Assembly (NCBI GenBank): GCA_002749535.1 | Contig: MZZL01000135.1 | Location: forward strand, 71,927-105,755 | Length of the DNA stretch: 33,829 bases | Direction of reading: 5' to 3' | From: Apophysomyces variabilis | Taxonomy: Eukaryota; Mucoromycota; Mucoromycetes; Mucorales; Mucoraceae | Shown here: positions 20,331 through 30,445 of the stretch, one piece after another | Position numbering within the stretch: position 1 is the first letter of the stretch | How the letters are laid out: the number at the start of each line of letters is the position of its first letter | Notes under the pieces: model-generated | The model's input: the letters and a program-made list of their open reading frames with translations, nothing else | Told to the model about the DNA's origin: nothing | The model's database searches: none | Translations under genes and position numbers: made by a program

Positions 20331-20720
20331 CGGGTTCACTGAAAGTAGGGAAAATTCACTGAAAGTAGTGATCCCTATTTTTGTACAGGTAGGGAAAATC
20401 CACTGAAAGTAGAGATTACTGAAAGTAGGGAAAAATCACTGAAAGTAGTGATCACTGAAAGTAGGGAAAAAACACTGAAAACAGTGATCCCTATTTTTGT
20501 ACAGGTAGGGAAAATCCACTGAAAGTAGAGATTACTGAAAGTAGGGAAAAATCACTGAAAGTAGTGATCACTGAAAGTAGGGAAAAAACACTGAAAACAG
20601 TGATCCCTATTTTTGTACAGGTAGGGAAAATCCACTGAAAGTAGGGATCACTGAAAGTAGGGAAAATCACTGAAAGTAGTGATTACTTAAAGTAGGGAAA
20701 AACAGTGAAAAGTAGTGATT
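20331..20720. repeat. CACTA-2 left subterminal array with 116-bp tandem period
   Basis: Tandem short units with core CACTGAAAGTAGTG or CACTGAAAGTAGGG. A larger unit beginning ATCCCTATTTTTGTACAGG starts at 20371, 20487 and 20603, an exact 116-bp period. The last part (20640-20720) departs from this order. Cores are imperfect palindromes and resemble the element tip CACTAC. Confidence 0.92.
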
Positions 20721-21777
20721 GCAAATAATAGCTTTTATTGGATAAACCGACCCCAGTAATTGTACTAACAATAAACATATACCTAGTGTATCCCTACATT
20801 ACCATACTTACCTAACACTAAAAGAATGGTTTAACAACTAATAAATATATATGATTACGCAGTTGCTTCCACATGCTTAAACTGTGAAACAAATATGAAC
20901 GTTGACGTTGAGCGATTGATGAGCATGTAAAAACAACGATAAGTCTGAAGTCAGGGAACAGGACAGCCTAATAAGTGTGTGAGAAGTGATACCAATATAC
21001 GGACATGGTTATTACCAGTGTAAAAAAGACAACAACGAGGTTGAAGACTAAAATAAAAAGGAGCGCAAAAACAGGTAAGCAACTATCCGTTAAGAATAAG
21101 AGAAGACTTACAGTGGAATAGACAGCAAGAAAATGTAACTGAAAAGCTAAATTTACCTGTAAGTACGAGATGACCAATAGGAAAAGTTAATTTACCTGAA
21201 CGGATTACTTTGTAAAAAACATGACGCAATCGTGTTAAAAGTAGAGCCAACAATTTAAACCCTAGGAAAGCGAATGCTAAAGTAATAATACAAGTGAGAA
21301 AGAATAGTACAGAAAGACGGCGTCTTACATATGACCTTAAGGAAAGGCAGAATGGAATGACAGGCTGGAACCTTTAGGTGACATGGCATTACAGTAGCTG
21401 TCCTTTATATAATAGAATGTTAGCGGACAGAATAAAAGAACTGAATACTTACAGGCATTTTGCTATAAGGGAAATGGAGTTTCAACGGCAAGAGAAAAGT
21501 AAAGCAACAGAAAAAGTGAGCAAAGTGAAAGAAAAGAGTACGCAACTAAAAAAGGACTGGCGCGAATTTGTCATTGGAAAATAAAAGGCATTTATTGGCT
21601 GTTTGTTTCTATCTAATCTATGTGACGCCTGCCCTGTCTTCCCCCTCCCTCTGCACAGCACTATAGCGGCAAAGACAGAAAAGTCTGCTCTAGAATATCA
21701 GCTGCTGTTACATTCACTCCAGACTTTTTCCTAACAATAACTTTAATAAACGAATCATACAATTCAAATCAACTGTC
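20721..21777. other. CACTA-2 interior, no convincing gene
   Basis: About 1 kb of AT-rich sequence between the left array and the 3' end of the accessory pseudogene. One short Lys/Glu-rich open frame (plus strand, 21417-21584) has no recognisable family and is not called. Otherwise no feature is seen. Confidence 0.45.
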
Positions 21778-22443
21778 TTACTTCTTTGCAGCATTGTAAG
21801 CATTTTCCCATCTGCGAGTGATGAGAAAAGTAGCTCCCCAATTACTCTCACAGAGGTCCAAAGGCACACCCATTTGAAGCCCAACTTGCTCCATTGTCAT
21901 GAAAGCCTGCTCACGCTTGGCAGCAGGCACCGAACTCTAGGGCTTATCACAGGCAGAGAAGCCGCACGCCGTCTCCAATTGCTCCACGATGACGGTTGCC
22001 TTCTTTCCAAGCAGTACATAGATTGCTTGCAGAATGTGCGCCAGTTGCATGGGGTTCTATGCAAAAATAAGGAACCTCAGACTCTTCACAACTAAAATCT
22101 TCGTCTCTTGTTTCTTGCAGTCCTTTCCTTCTAGCCATGCTTTTACCGCGTCGTCTATTTCCTCAGGAATGTAGCAGTGGTTATTCTTTATGCACCATGA
22201 AGGAGGGATATCACGGACAATAGGTGGGATTGACCAGCTGTCCAGGCTAATGTCAGGTACACCTAGCGATTGCTGACTGTTCGCCATAATTGCACTATTT
22301 TCTTCGCGTCTTTGGAACGCCCTTTCCACAGCAGCCTCTATCATGTCAGGGAGTTCCTCTCGCAACTTCTCCATCAGCATGGTTACAATGCGAGATTCCA
22401 CATCTTCCCTTGAGCGTTTGTTGTTTGAAGCAGTAGTAGACAT
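21778..22443 (-). pseudogene. CACTA-2 accessory protein, possible TnpA analogue, two in-frame stops
   Basis: The frame starts at ATG 22443 and runs 222 codons to TAA 21780-21778, with in-frame TAG codons at 22059-22057 and 21939-21937. The N-terminus (about residues 8-55) is charged and helical (RIVTMLMEKLREELPDMIEA), compatible with a coiled coil. The rest includes DIPPSWCIKNNHCYIPEEID, then MQLAHILQAIYVLLGKKATV, and ends LCESNWGATFLITRRWENAY. The downstream part keeps a protein-like composition beyond both stops, supporting one original ORF of about 221 residues. I recognise no family and see no similarity to the CACTA-1 accessory protein except an N-terminal coiled coil. A role in binding subterminal repeats is only a guess from CACTA biology. 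Confidence 0.6.
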
Positions 22444-23152
22444 GTCGGTTGTAAAATTTAAAAAAAAGAGATATGATAAATAGATATAGTACAATCACTT
22501 AACTGTTCGCTATATATATATGTAGCCTTCCTATCATCTGCAAAACGTTGTGGCCAATACAAACCCTGATTGATGATGAAGTAATTGATAATCACGCAAT
22601 TCAAAGAGATTATAATAAGATCATAGTTGAACGTAATGAACAATGCTGAAATGATTGCAAGATATGACGGCTGATGGTGGAAATCTAACGAGATAGAGAT
22701 GATTATCAACAAGAAAAGATGGCAAACGATGATGAAAGACCGCGTTTGTCAGTTGTTCATAGATGCTGTTGGTCGTACTACATTGATGACGTTCCAAATA
22801 TAGAAAAGCGATCTGTTGAAGGCACAGGCAGAGATAGATGATGGCAGTATCAAAATCAGTAATTGCTTTTTGTTACACACGCAGCATAGGCAATACATTG
22901 CAAGTAGATCTTTCAATGTCCAAAGATAGTGCAATCGATCCATCATTCCATAATGCTATTATACAACGATCACCTTATCCAACCTAGATCTGATGTCTTG
23001 TTCAAGAATGATCATCTTATCTAACATAGATTTGATATCTTGTTTAAAAAAATCTTCCTACAATAAATGCATATATATAAGCCCTCTTTGTTTTAATCGT
23101 TTCTTGTATCTTACCTTTATTTTTTTTCTTGAGATTACTGTACCTATCTACC
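22444..23152. promoter_or_regulatory. Divergent intergenic (promoter) region of CACTA-2
   Basis: A 709-bp AT-rich spacer between the accessory gene (minus) and the transposase gene (plus), with no gene of its own. Each side has a TATA-like element: minus strand CATATATATATAGCG near 22523-22509, about 70 bases before ATG 22443; plus strand CATATATATAAGCC near 23069-23082, about 75 bases before ATG 23153. The arrangement suggests a two-way promoter. Confidence 0.5.
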
Positions 23153-26100
23153 ATGACCCTCCCAACTATCACTACATGCAACACTTGCAAAATTACCTTT
23201 ACCAACAAAAACAAATACAACCGTCATCTGAAAGCATATTTCATAAAGCATGAAAAGGATCTGATCAGGCTTGTTTCCGTCAACGATGAATCTATGGTAA
23301 GTAGTATATGCTGATCAGTCATAATATGTACTAACCTTGCTTTGGTTTCCATATAGGATGTTGACAGCTACACTGAAGACATTGACGATGATCACACCGC
23401 ATTAATCGAACAGATTCAAGCCTTGGACACTCTGGCGGATGATCATTTAGATGATGAGACTTCATCTAATGAATCAGAAACTGAAGAAGGCAATTGCATC
23501 AACTTTCCGTCTGAAGTTCTTGATGAAATAGAGAGAGCAATAGAAACCGATAATTGTAAGTAGACTGACAGCAGTGGTATCTTACTAAAAGATGCAATAG
23601 TCGACCATTACTTCGATCCCATAGAACTCTATGCAGAATCAGTCAAGAATCGTCCCTGTGTAATCGAGTATAAACGCACTGCTCAATGGACCCATATGGA
23701 ATGCTTCAGCGTAAAGCTGTTCAAGACAGCAGTTTCGTCCAACGTTTCGCGTAAAGCATACAATGATATTGTAAAGATCTTCAACGAATTCCTAAACGTT
23801 GTGCAATCAGGTACGTGTGTCTTTTTCTAATTCTGTTTAAATATTCTTACCAATGGACATAGATCGAAGCATGACGCATTCACCACTTCTGAGCTATCAT
23901 TTGTCTGAACAATTGGTAAAGGACGCTTATCACGTTGAGCCAAACATATACGACGTTTGTCCAGAAGGTTGCGTTCTGTATATGAGCCATGATGACATGA
24001 CGAAGTGTCCACACTGCAGCAAAGCGCGTTATACAGAGTCGAATAAATGTCAGTTGAATGGCGAGGTCATTAAGAAGCCAGTGCAAAGCATGACCATGCT
24101 TCCGGTTGCTGAGCAGCTTGCCCTCATGCTGGGCGATGAGGAAACTCATAAGTTGCTCTCCTACCACCATTCACGTGAGCATGCCGACGGAATATATATG
24201 GACTTCTTTGACGGCTAAGTGTATGAATCACTGCGTAATGAGAAGCAGCTATTGAGGGGAAGCTACGACATCAGTCTCTCCTTGTATGTCGATGGTTTCC
24301 AACCTTTTAATAGCAGCAACACCTCATTGACAATAATGCACCTGGTGGTTCTCAACTTTGACCCCTCTGAATGGTAACGTTAAACAAATTTGCATGACGA
24401 AACTAATCAAGTTGCCTTGCCTTTTCAGCTATGAGAACCGCAACATGCTTCAGTTGGGCATCACGCCAGGTCCAAGCGCCCCAAAAAGTATCTGGTCCTT
24501 TCTTTGGCCGTTCCTTCATGAGCTGCAAGACCTTGAATGCAATGGCTTGGTCGTTAAAACTCCTGATGGTAGTGAGATTGCTGCAAAAGTCCATTTACTT
24601 CTCGCCACTGGTGACATCCCTGCGGTTGCCAGCCTCTGCAACCATACCAGCTTTTCCTCTTACTATGGTTGCCGGCAGTGCCTCATCAGAGGAGAAAAAA
24701 CCAGCGGTATGTACTTCATCCCTGATCTGTCGCTACCCTTCCAAAGACGTCCACGGGAACAATTTGCTCAAGGCGATATAGTATGTGAGATGGATCCTAT
24801 CACAAGTCATACGTTATATACTAAAAAACTTTTTCAATTATTACTTACGCTTAACAGGAACAAGGTATCAAAGCACCAGTTCCATTCACATCGTTGAGCA
24901 CGTTCACAGGTGCATATTTCTTTGGTTTGGATGAGATGCATCTGTTGGGACATGGATTAGGAAGATTGCTTTGGAGCATGCTCATAAATGACAAGGAGAA
25001 GTTCAGTTGCAACAAACTGGATAAGCATGGGAACATCATTGCACGGTATCCATTTGCTCTCAAGAATTGAAATACATGCCGTGCAATTGGTGAGGCCATA
25101 GAACGATCCCGTCAAACAATCCCTGTTGCATTCTAAGGCCGTTGGAAAAACATTGCAACAAACACGGGCCATTACAGGGCAGTTGATTGGCTGGACTTTT
25201 TGTTGTACGCTGTGCCGACGGTGGTAGTGGAAGGTTTAGAAGAAGAAGAGACCTGTAAAGCTGTGATGGATCTTGTTGTCGCTTGCCAGTTGTGTCTGCA
25301 GTGGACGTACACTGATTCAGACCTGGATGTTATTGAGAGGTAAGTAATACAAAAGATATAAAAACATAAACTGACCTTTTACTTTTGTAAGGAACATTGC
25401 AAACTGGCAAACTTTCTTGCTTCAAAAGTACAGTAACAACAATGCCACTCTCAAGCCTCCAGTGTTTACCATTACCCAGCATTACCTTTGCCACATCGCT
25501 TCCACTATGCGCAACCTTGGTCCTCTCCGTGCAATCTCTGCAAGGTGTATGGAACGCACTAACAGTTTGTATAAGAAAATGATCCATTCCATGTCAGTAC
25601 CAGGAACCAACGCCAGCAACATCGTGAAGAGAATCGCTGCCTTCCGCTTCTTGGAGAGGGTTCATCCACAACTGCAGGAAACTGTAGCGTACGATGAGCT
25701 CTCATATCTTGCTGCAAGACTAGGTTCAACCGAACCTCAAATCTGGAAGCCTTACCATAAAGAAACTGACGTGCAAAACTTCCAAGGAGCCATTGGCGTT
25801 AACGGGCATACATTCTGCAATCTGCTCGCTGCTTTCTGGATTGGCCAAGGCAAATTCACATCTGCAGCAACTCCCCGCAGCATCATTCCAGAACTGCATT
25901 CCCAGTTTCTTGCGTCAGGCTGTGTGTGGAAGGACAGTTGTGTTTATTCTAGCAAGCTTCATGATAACTGCCACGACTCTAGCCAATGCAATTTGTTGGC
26001 GTTGTATGAAATCACCAGGATAATGTAAGTTTCAGTTGTATGTTATTGGATGGGCAATTTACAGGTCTGAACTTGATTGCCTTAGCAACGCTGGCCATGA

Positions 26101-26401
26101 GATTCGCGAGATGTTCCTTGGGGAGACTCAGTTCTATGTATACCACCAGCATCAGGGAGACAGACGAATTCTTGCAGTTGTCCATTTCTATAAGAACGTG
26201 AATCAGCAAAGCAATCACTTCCTGGTGCTTTCCAGAACCACGTCTGACAGGGGGGTCTTGAGGGTGGTTGACGTTGATGGATTGACAAGCACAGCTGGAC
26301 TGGTGCAAAGCCTTGATTCGAACAACTGCTTCCACGTCGTTTGGCCTTATGGCAAGATGAACCAGACAGTCAACTTTGGAAACCCTGCTTCTTTAGGGTA
26401 G
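23153..26401 (+). pseudogene. CACTA-2 Tnp2-related transposase, eight exons, three in-frame stops
   Basis: Proposed exons: 23153-23296, 23357-23555, 23601-23810, 23863-24373, 24429-24780, 24858-25339, 25392-26024, 26065-26401. Introns are 40-77 nt, all GT-AG, and phases match at every join, giving a 955-residue frame. The N-terminus is a C2H2-like finger (CNTCKITF...NRHL...KH, with unusual His spacing), then an acidic exon (DVDSYTEDIDDDHT). The Tnp2 core has CPHCSKARY, LMLGDEETHKLL, LYVDGFQPFNSSN (Asp near 328), LGITPGPSAPK, LATGDIPAVASL, YYGCRQCL and FFGLDEMHLLGHGLGRL. A distal RAVDWLDFLLYAVPT block and a C-terminal domain (VVHFYKNVNQQSNHFLVLSR) follow. Stops are TAA 24216-24218, TGA 25068-25070 and TAA 25134-25136. 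It is more distant from the CACTA-1 transposase than a family copy would be. Confidence 0.88.
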
Positions 26402-26970
26402 TCACTTTTTTTTTCTTCTGTATTCCTATATTTTTTGCTCTCTTCCCCCCTCTTGGGTCTCTTGTTTTGTTTCTCCTTGTTTACTTTTTTCATTTGCTGT
26501 CCTTTTCCTAACCCCCAAAAATTTCCATTTCTCTTCTTTGTTTTTCTTCACTGTATAGAATTTATAGATTAGACATTGCTTGAACATCTTTGTTTCATAA
26601 AACTTACTTCTGACAAAACTGCCCATTATCGTTTTGAGTCCTAGTAATCAGTACGTTTGCTTTAACTACAGTTTGTCGACGTTATCGTTTTGGAGAATCT
26701 TATGCAGCACTGGTACACACGGCATGCCAAAGTCAACTATAGTCATCAGCTTATCAGTTATCTTCTGCAAAGGGTTACTACCAGTAGCTAGCCGCTGACG
26801 TTGAGAGTATATGGTACCCGTAAGAGCAGAAGTGAGCCAAGTTTAGTTTTTGGGCATGTCAAATCCAGATCAAAAAGGAAAAGAGTGATGCTTTCAACTA
26901 ATTGAGTTGTCGCCTGTCATATGAATATGCGGTCTTCTGAATGACTTTGCAAACATTACTAAGGATCCCT
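26402..26970. other. CACTA-2 3' noncoding region; no gene seen
   Basis: Follows the transposase stop. A pyrimidine-rich stretch (26405-26545) starts it, and AT-rich sequence leads to the right subterminal array. No ORF of note. Confidence 0.5.
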
Positions 26971-27945
26971 AATATCAGTGGAGTTCCACTACTTTAAGTG
27001 AGCGCTTCCCTATTTTCAGTGAACTTTCACTACTTTCAGTGGACCTTCCCTATTTTTAGTGAATCTTCCCTACTTTAAGTGAACCTTTCCCTACTTTCAG
27101 TGAACTTTCACTACTTTAAGTGAACCTTTCCCTACTTTCAGTGGAGTTCCACTACTTTAAGTGAGCGCTTCCCTATTTTCAGTGAACTTTCACTACTTTC
27201 AGTGGACCTTCCCTATTTTCAGTGAATCTTCCCTACTTTAAGTGAACCTTTCCCTATTTTCAGTGAACTTTCACTACTTTAAGTGAACCTTTCCCTACTT
27301 TCAGTGAACTTTCACTACTTTAAGTGAACCTTTCCCTACTTTCAGTGGAGTTCCACTACTTTAAGTGAGCGCTTCCCTACTTTCAGTGAACTTTCACTAC
27401 TTTAAGTGAACCTTTCCCTAATATCAGTGGAGTTCCACTACTTTAAGTGAGCGCTTCCCTATTTTCAGTGAACTTTCACTACTTTCAGTGGACCTTCCCT
27501 ATTTTCAGTGAATCTTCCCTACTTTAAGTGAACCTTTCCCTATTTTCAGTGAACTTTCACTACTTTAAGTGAACCTTTCCCTACTTTCAGTGAACTTTCA
27601 CTACTTTAAGTGAACCTTTCCCTACTTTCAGTGGAGTTCCACTACTTTAAGTGAGCGCTTCCCTACTTTCAGTGAACTTTCACTACTTTAAGTGAACCTT
27701 TCCCTAATATCAGTGGAGTTCCACTACTTTAAGTGAGCGCTTCCCTATTTTCAGTGAACTTTCACTACTTTCAGTGGACCTTCCCTATTTTCAGTGAATC
27801 TTCCCTACTTTAAGTGAACCTTTCCCTATTTTCAGTGAACTTTCACTATTTTAAGTGAACCTTTCCCTACTTTCAGTGGACTTTCACTGTTTTCAGTGGA
27901 CTTTCACTACTTTCAGTAGACTTTCCCTACTTTAAGTGAATCCTG
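26971..27945. repeat. CACTA-2 right subterminal array, about 1 kb, with higher-order repeats
   Basis: Roughly fifty units of two alternating kinds: TTCACTACTTTCAGTGAA-like palindromes (CACTAC type) and CCCTACTTTAAGTGAA-like units (CCCTAC type), spaced about 20 bases. A long block beginning AATATCAGTGGAGTTCCAC starts at 26971, 27420 and 27706 (spacings 449 and 286), showing that segments of the array were duplicated as blocks. Read inward from the tip it matches the left array in core sequence. Confidence 0.93.
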
Positions 27946-27956
27946 TTACTGTAGTG

Positions 27957-27959
27957 ATT
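27957..27959. repeat. Right TSD (ATT) of CACTA-2
   Basis: Matches 20316-20318. On the minus strand it is the AAT (Asn) codon at the break in the hAT gene. Confidence 0.85.
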
Positions 27960-28901
27960 TTCTTTCACCTTGAACACATTGCAGCTGACCATCTATTCCA
28001 GTTCGTTTGCAAGCGCCTTCATGTTGGAAGCATTATCCGTTGTCAAGAAGAATGGTTTTGATGTAAGTTTGAATTTTTGCAACACACTCATCATTGTTTC
28101 AGCTATATTAACTGCAGAATGAGGGCCATCAAGTGGTTCAAACCCAATAATAATAGAACGAGGTCGCCACTCTTGATTGATCCAGTGTGCAGTGATTCCA
28201 AGGAACGCATCATGCAAATCACTTGTCCATCCATCCATAGTGTACGATAGGTAAAGTTGCTCTTGAAGCAAATCGGTAACTTCTTTTTCATATTGTTCAT
28301 ATGATCGCTCCAGGTCACGCCTAATGGTTGATGCGCTTGGTAGCTTTAAGCTGATCATATCTGGTACAAGGTGAGCAAAGTGGAGTAGGTCTTGCAACGT
28401 TTTCCATTCAACTGAGGTATATGGAGACGCGGTAGATATAATATCAGCCAGTAAAAGTTGATGGAACTTTTCTTTAGTAAATACTTGATCTGGTATTGTC
28501 CTGTTTCCACTTCCAAGAAAGGCATCAAGTGGGCCCATTCTAAGCACCAGAGAACCAGAGTTGGCAGCGGGGGAATCTTTGGTAATAGTGTGCTTCAATT
28601 CAAGATGCTTAAGAATATTACCAGTAGATCCACCACCATTGATATATTTTCGTCCACATTTAGTTCCTCTGGCGCTTACAAAGTTGTATAGAATCCATCT
28701 AACTCCATCGATATGCTGACGAGTTGCCCATCCATTGATGAACACCCAGCTAGCATTTGATTTTTGCTTTTTCGTCAACTGAGCAGATGACAAAGTTTGA
28801 TCTTGCAATTCTGTATCAACGCTCCCTTTGGCTTCAATTGACATTAGCGACTCTTCTCTTTCCAGGCTAGGAAAAGTGTCCATATTCTCAGTGTCAGACA
28901 T

Positions 28902-29994
28902 GGTAAAGGATGACAGATCCTAATGCAATATTAGATATGGTTATCAGCGATTTTATCTTATATGAGCATGTTGAGACGATCACTTTCCTGCAGCACTTGA
29001 TGATTCTCCAATAGAAAATGGCATAGTGATCAGTAAGAAAAAGATGGTAGGTTGTAAAAAGAGAATAGAGATTCAATAAAGCGTTTTTGAACTTTGGTCA
29101 ATCATGTTTATATACCTTCTTGCCGCAGTCATTATGATAGTTAAAGGATTATAATAGAACGATGACAAATCTGGCTGCAGAAGCAATGATGTAATATGAG
29201 CTCTGCTATAGTTTTGATTTTTAATCTAAGTCTTTTTTGCTGCGACAGTTATTTTATTAGTCATCCACACTTCTTTACTGCGACAGTTACTTCATTAAAA
29301 AGCCCGCAAAGTACTTTATAAGCAGAATCAAACTCCACTTTAACATTCTTACTGCGGCATGATGGTCAATCTTGTTGAACAAGGACTTTAATCTTCTCAA
29401 AAAAAAGTTTCAGTGAAAAGACAGATGTGTTTATTTGGTTGCAGTGCATTAAGGCCGTATTCAATAAGAAAAAAAAAGATCATATTCAACGTTTCATAAT
29501 GACACGCGCGTCTCACTTTTTCATTCTGCCCATTATGCACCAACATCAGCATTCCAGATCTTATAATAGCCATACTGTTCCCTTCATTCAAAACCATTTT
29601 GCAGATTCAAACTTTTTACGGGCATTACCCAAAGTCAACGCCATTTGAGAAAGAACATTATCTCAAACTATATCTTAACACTTTAAGCCAAAGTACTAGA
29701 GAACTATACTTATTCTTTTTTTAACATTACTGCCTTTCTTTTGCTCATTGCGATCTGCAATCCTTTTTACTGGCATCAGCTTTTCGCTAATTCGGACATC
29801 TAATGAGCTATGTTTTCATAATCTTGCATTCAATGATAAGGAATGAACAATACTTTATGCACTTCTCTTTCAAATAAACGTTCATACTTAACAAAGCAAG
29901 CATACTATATATCTTTATTTTAGTCAGGTTGTTTAACTATTAAACTAACTTTGTATGTGTTGAATGAGGCCACCTGCAAAAAGCACTATGTTTT
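28902..29994 (-). other. hAT-1 5' noncoding leader; no gene
   Basis: Between the transposase start and the right subterminal repeats. Contains CTGCGACAGTTA-type short repeats (29240-29295). A 66-codon open frame (29597-29397) recurs in hAT-2 with one residue changed, but whole-sequence identity of the two copies explains that, so it is not called a gene. Confidence 0.55.
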
Positions 29995-30136
29995 TATAAA
30001 TGGATTAAATGGATCAGATCAGATTGCACTTTTTTGATCCAGATCCTATCCGGATGAGAATATAATGATCCATATCCGTTAAAACCAGATACGGATTGGA
30101 TCAGATAAACGGATTATAGATTTTTGACGATCCCTA
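29995..30136. repeat. hAT-1 5'-side terminal and subterminal repeats
   Basis: Ends with the TAGGGATCGTCAAAA tip (minus strand). Contains AATGGATCAGATCAGATTGC, TGATCCAGATCCTATCCGGA and CCAGATACGGATTGGATCAG. Nearly the same sequence begins hAT-2 at 32911 in the opposite direction. Confidence 0.8.
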
Positions 30137-30144
30137 GTGTTAAC
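30137..30144. repeat. Right TSD (GTGTTAAC) of hAT-1
   Basis: Second copy of the 8-base duplication (first at 18398-18405). It overlaps the proposed solo-LTR end at 30138. Confidence 0.93.
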
Positions 30145-30419
30145 CAAGCTCTCTCTCTCTCTTTTTTTTAACTTGTTAAAAATAAAATGAGTAGTTTTTG
30201 ACAAAAATAAAAGGATGAGAAAAAAAATTGTGAGTTTCTCCCAAGAGAGTTCCCCCCCCCTTTTGGGTCTTTATATACTTTCACTGATGACCAAAACGAT
30301 ACATAAAACTCTCGAGTTAAAGAAATACGAGTCAACCAAAACCACAATGGGAGAAAAAGATCGCTCTAAAAAGAATATACATATGGCACTGATACAGACA
30401 AGGATAGCAACGATTAACA
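30138..30419 (-). repeat. Candidate solo LTR (282 bp) within the gypsy element
   Basis: This non-coding stretch separates the end of RNase H (…NPADSLSRL) from integrase. Minus-strand ends are TGTTAATCG and GGTTAACA, that is TG...CA with a 6-base inverted repeat TGTTAA/TTAACA. Inside are a TATA box (AGTATATAAAGACCC) and a G-run. That is LTR-like, but the flanks (CTCAG and CAACG) do not form a TSD, so it may be another kind of insertion or a spacer. hAT-1 inserted at its edge. Confidence 0.35.
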
Positions 30420-30445
30420 CTGAGAGAAAAGAGAAAAACGTACTA

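Larger units (their letters stand above)
20319..27956. mobile_element. CACTA-2: complete CACTA-type transposon, 7638 bp
   Basis: The left tip is CACTACAGTAACCGGGTTCA; the right tip, read inward from 27956, is CACTACAGTAACAGGATTCA. Both run on into subterminal arrays of about 0.4 kb (left) and 1 kb (right). The TSD is ATT. Two divergent genes lie inside: an accessory gene (22443-21778, minus) and a Tnp2-related transposase (23153-26401, plus). Both contain in-frame stops. It is inserted in the hAT-1 transposase gene and is therefore younger than hAT-1. Confidence 0.93.
19121..28901 (-). pseudogene. hAT transposase gene, split by CACTA-2, four in-frame stops
   Basis: Coding blocks on the minus strand are 28901-27957, then (after CACTA-2) 20315-20171, 20120-19720 and 19660-19121. 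The introns are 20170-20121 (50 nt) and 19719-19661 (59 nt). They total 2031 nt (676 residues), and the frame is kept across CACTA-2. The N-terminus has a BED-type zinc finger remnant ending NILKHLELKH, with one expected Cys not visible. The RNase H-like core has YTMDGWTSDLHDAF and LTTDNASNMKAL, then MCIRHIINLAVQ, LDVKTRWNSTL, LYSVTTALDLRAKY and the C-terminal dimerisation region (WKELSQMASQYLAVLASSVS then SERCFS, containing the last catalytic-type Glu). Stops lie at 27995-27993, 20061-20059, 19962-19960 and 19875-19873. Confidence 0.9.
18406..30136 (-). mobile_element. hAT-1: complete hAT transposon (4.09 kb) enlarged by nested CACTA-2
   Basis: The tips are inverted repeats: TAGGGATTGTCAAAA at 18406 and, read inward from 30136, TAGGGATCGTCAAAA. 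The TSD is GTGTTAAC. Subterminal zones are packed with GGATCAGATC, ATCCATATCCG and CCAGATAC motifs. It carries one transposase gene on the minus strand. Subtracting CACTA-2 (7638 bp plus its 3-bp TSD) from 11731 bp leaves 4090 bp. hAT-2 at 32911 is a second copy of the same family. Confidence 0.93.

Noticed and set aside
21378..21584. Plus-strand open frame rich in Lys and Glu within CACTA-2
   Set aside because: Short, no recognisable family, no clear splice partners, and in a region whose other sequence looks non-coding.
26971..27945. CRISPR array or satellite DNA
   Set aside because: Repeats are too short and too closely spaced for CRISPR, with no unique spacers or cas genes. They lie within proven CACTA ends, so subterminal repeats are the right reading.
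29397..29597. 66-codon open frame conserved in both hAT copies (also 33450-33650)
   Set aside because: The copies are near-identical along their whole length, so conservation of this frame carries no information. Composition is not protein-like and it lies in the leader.
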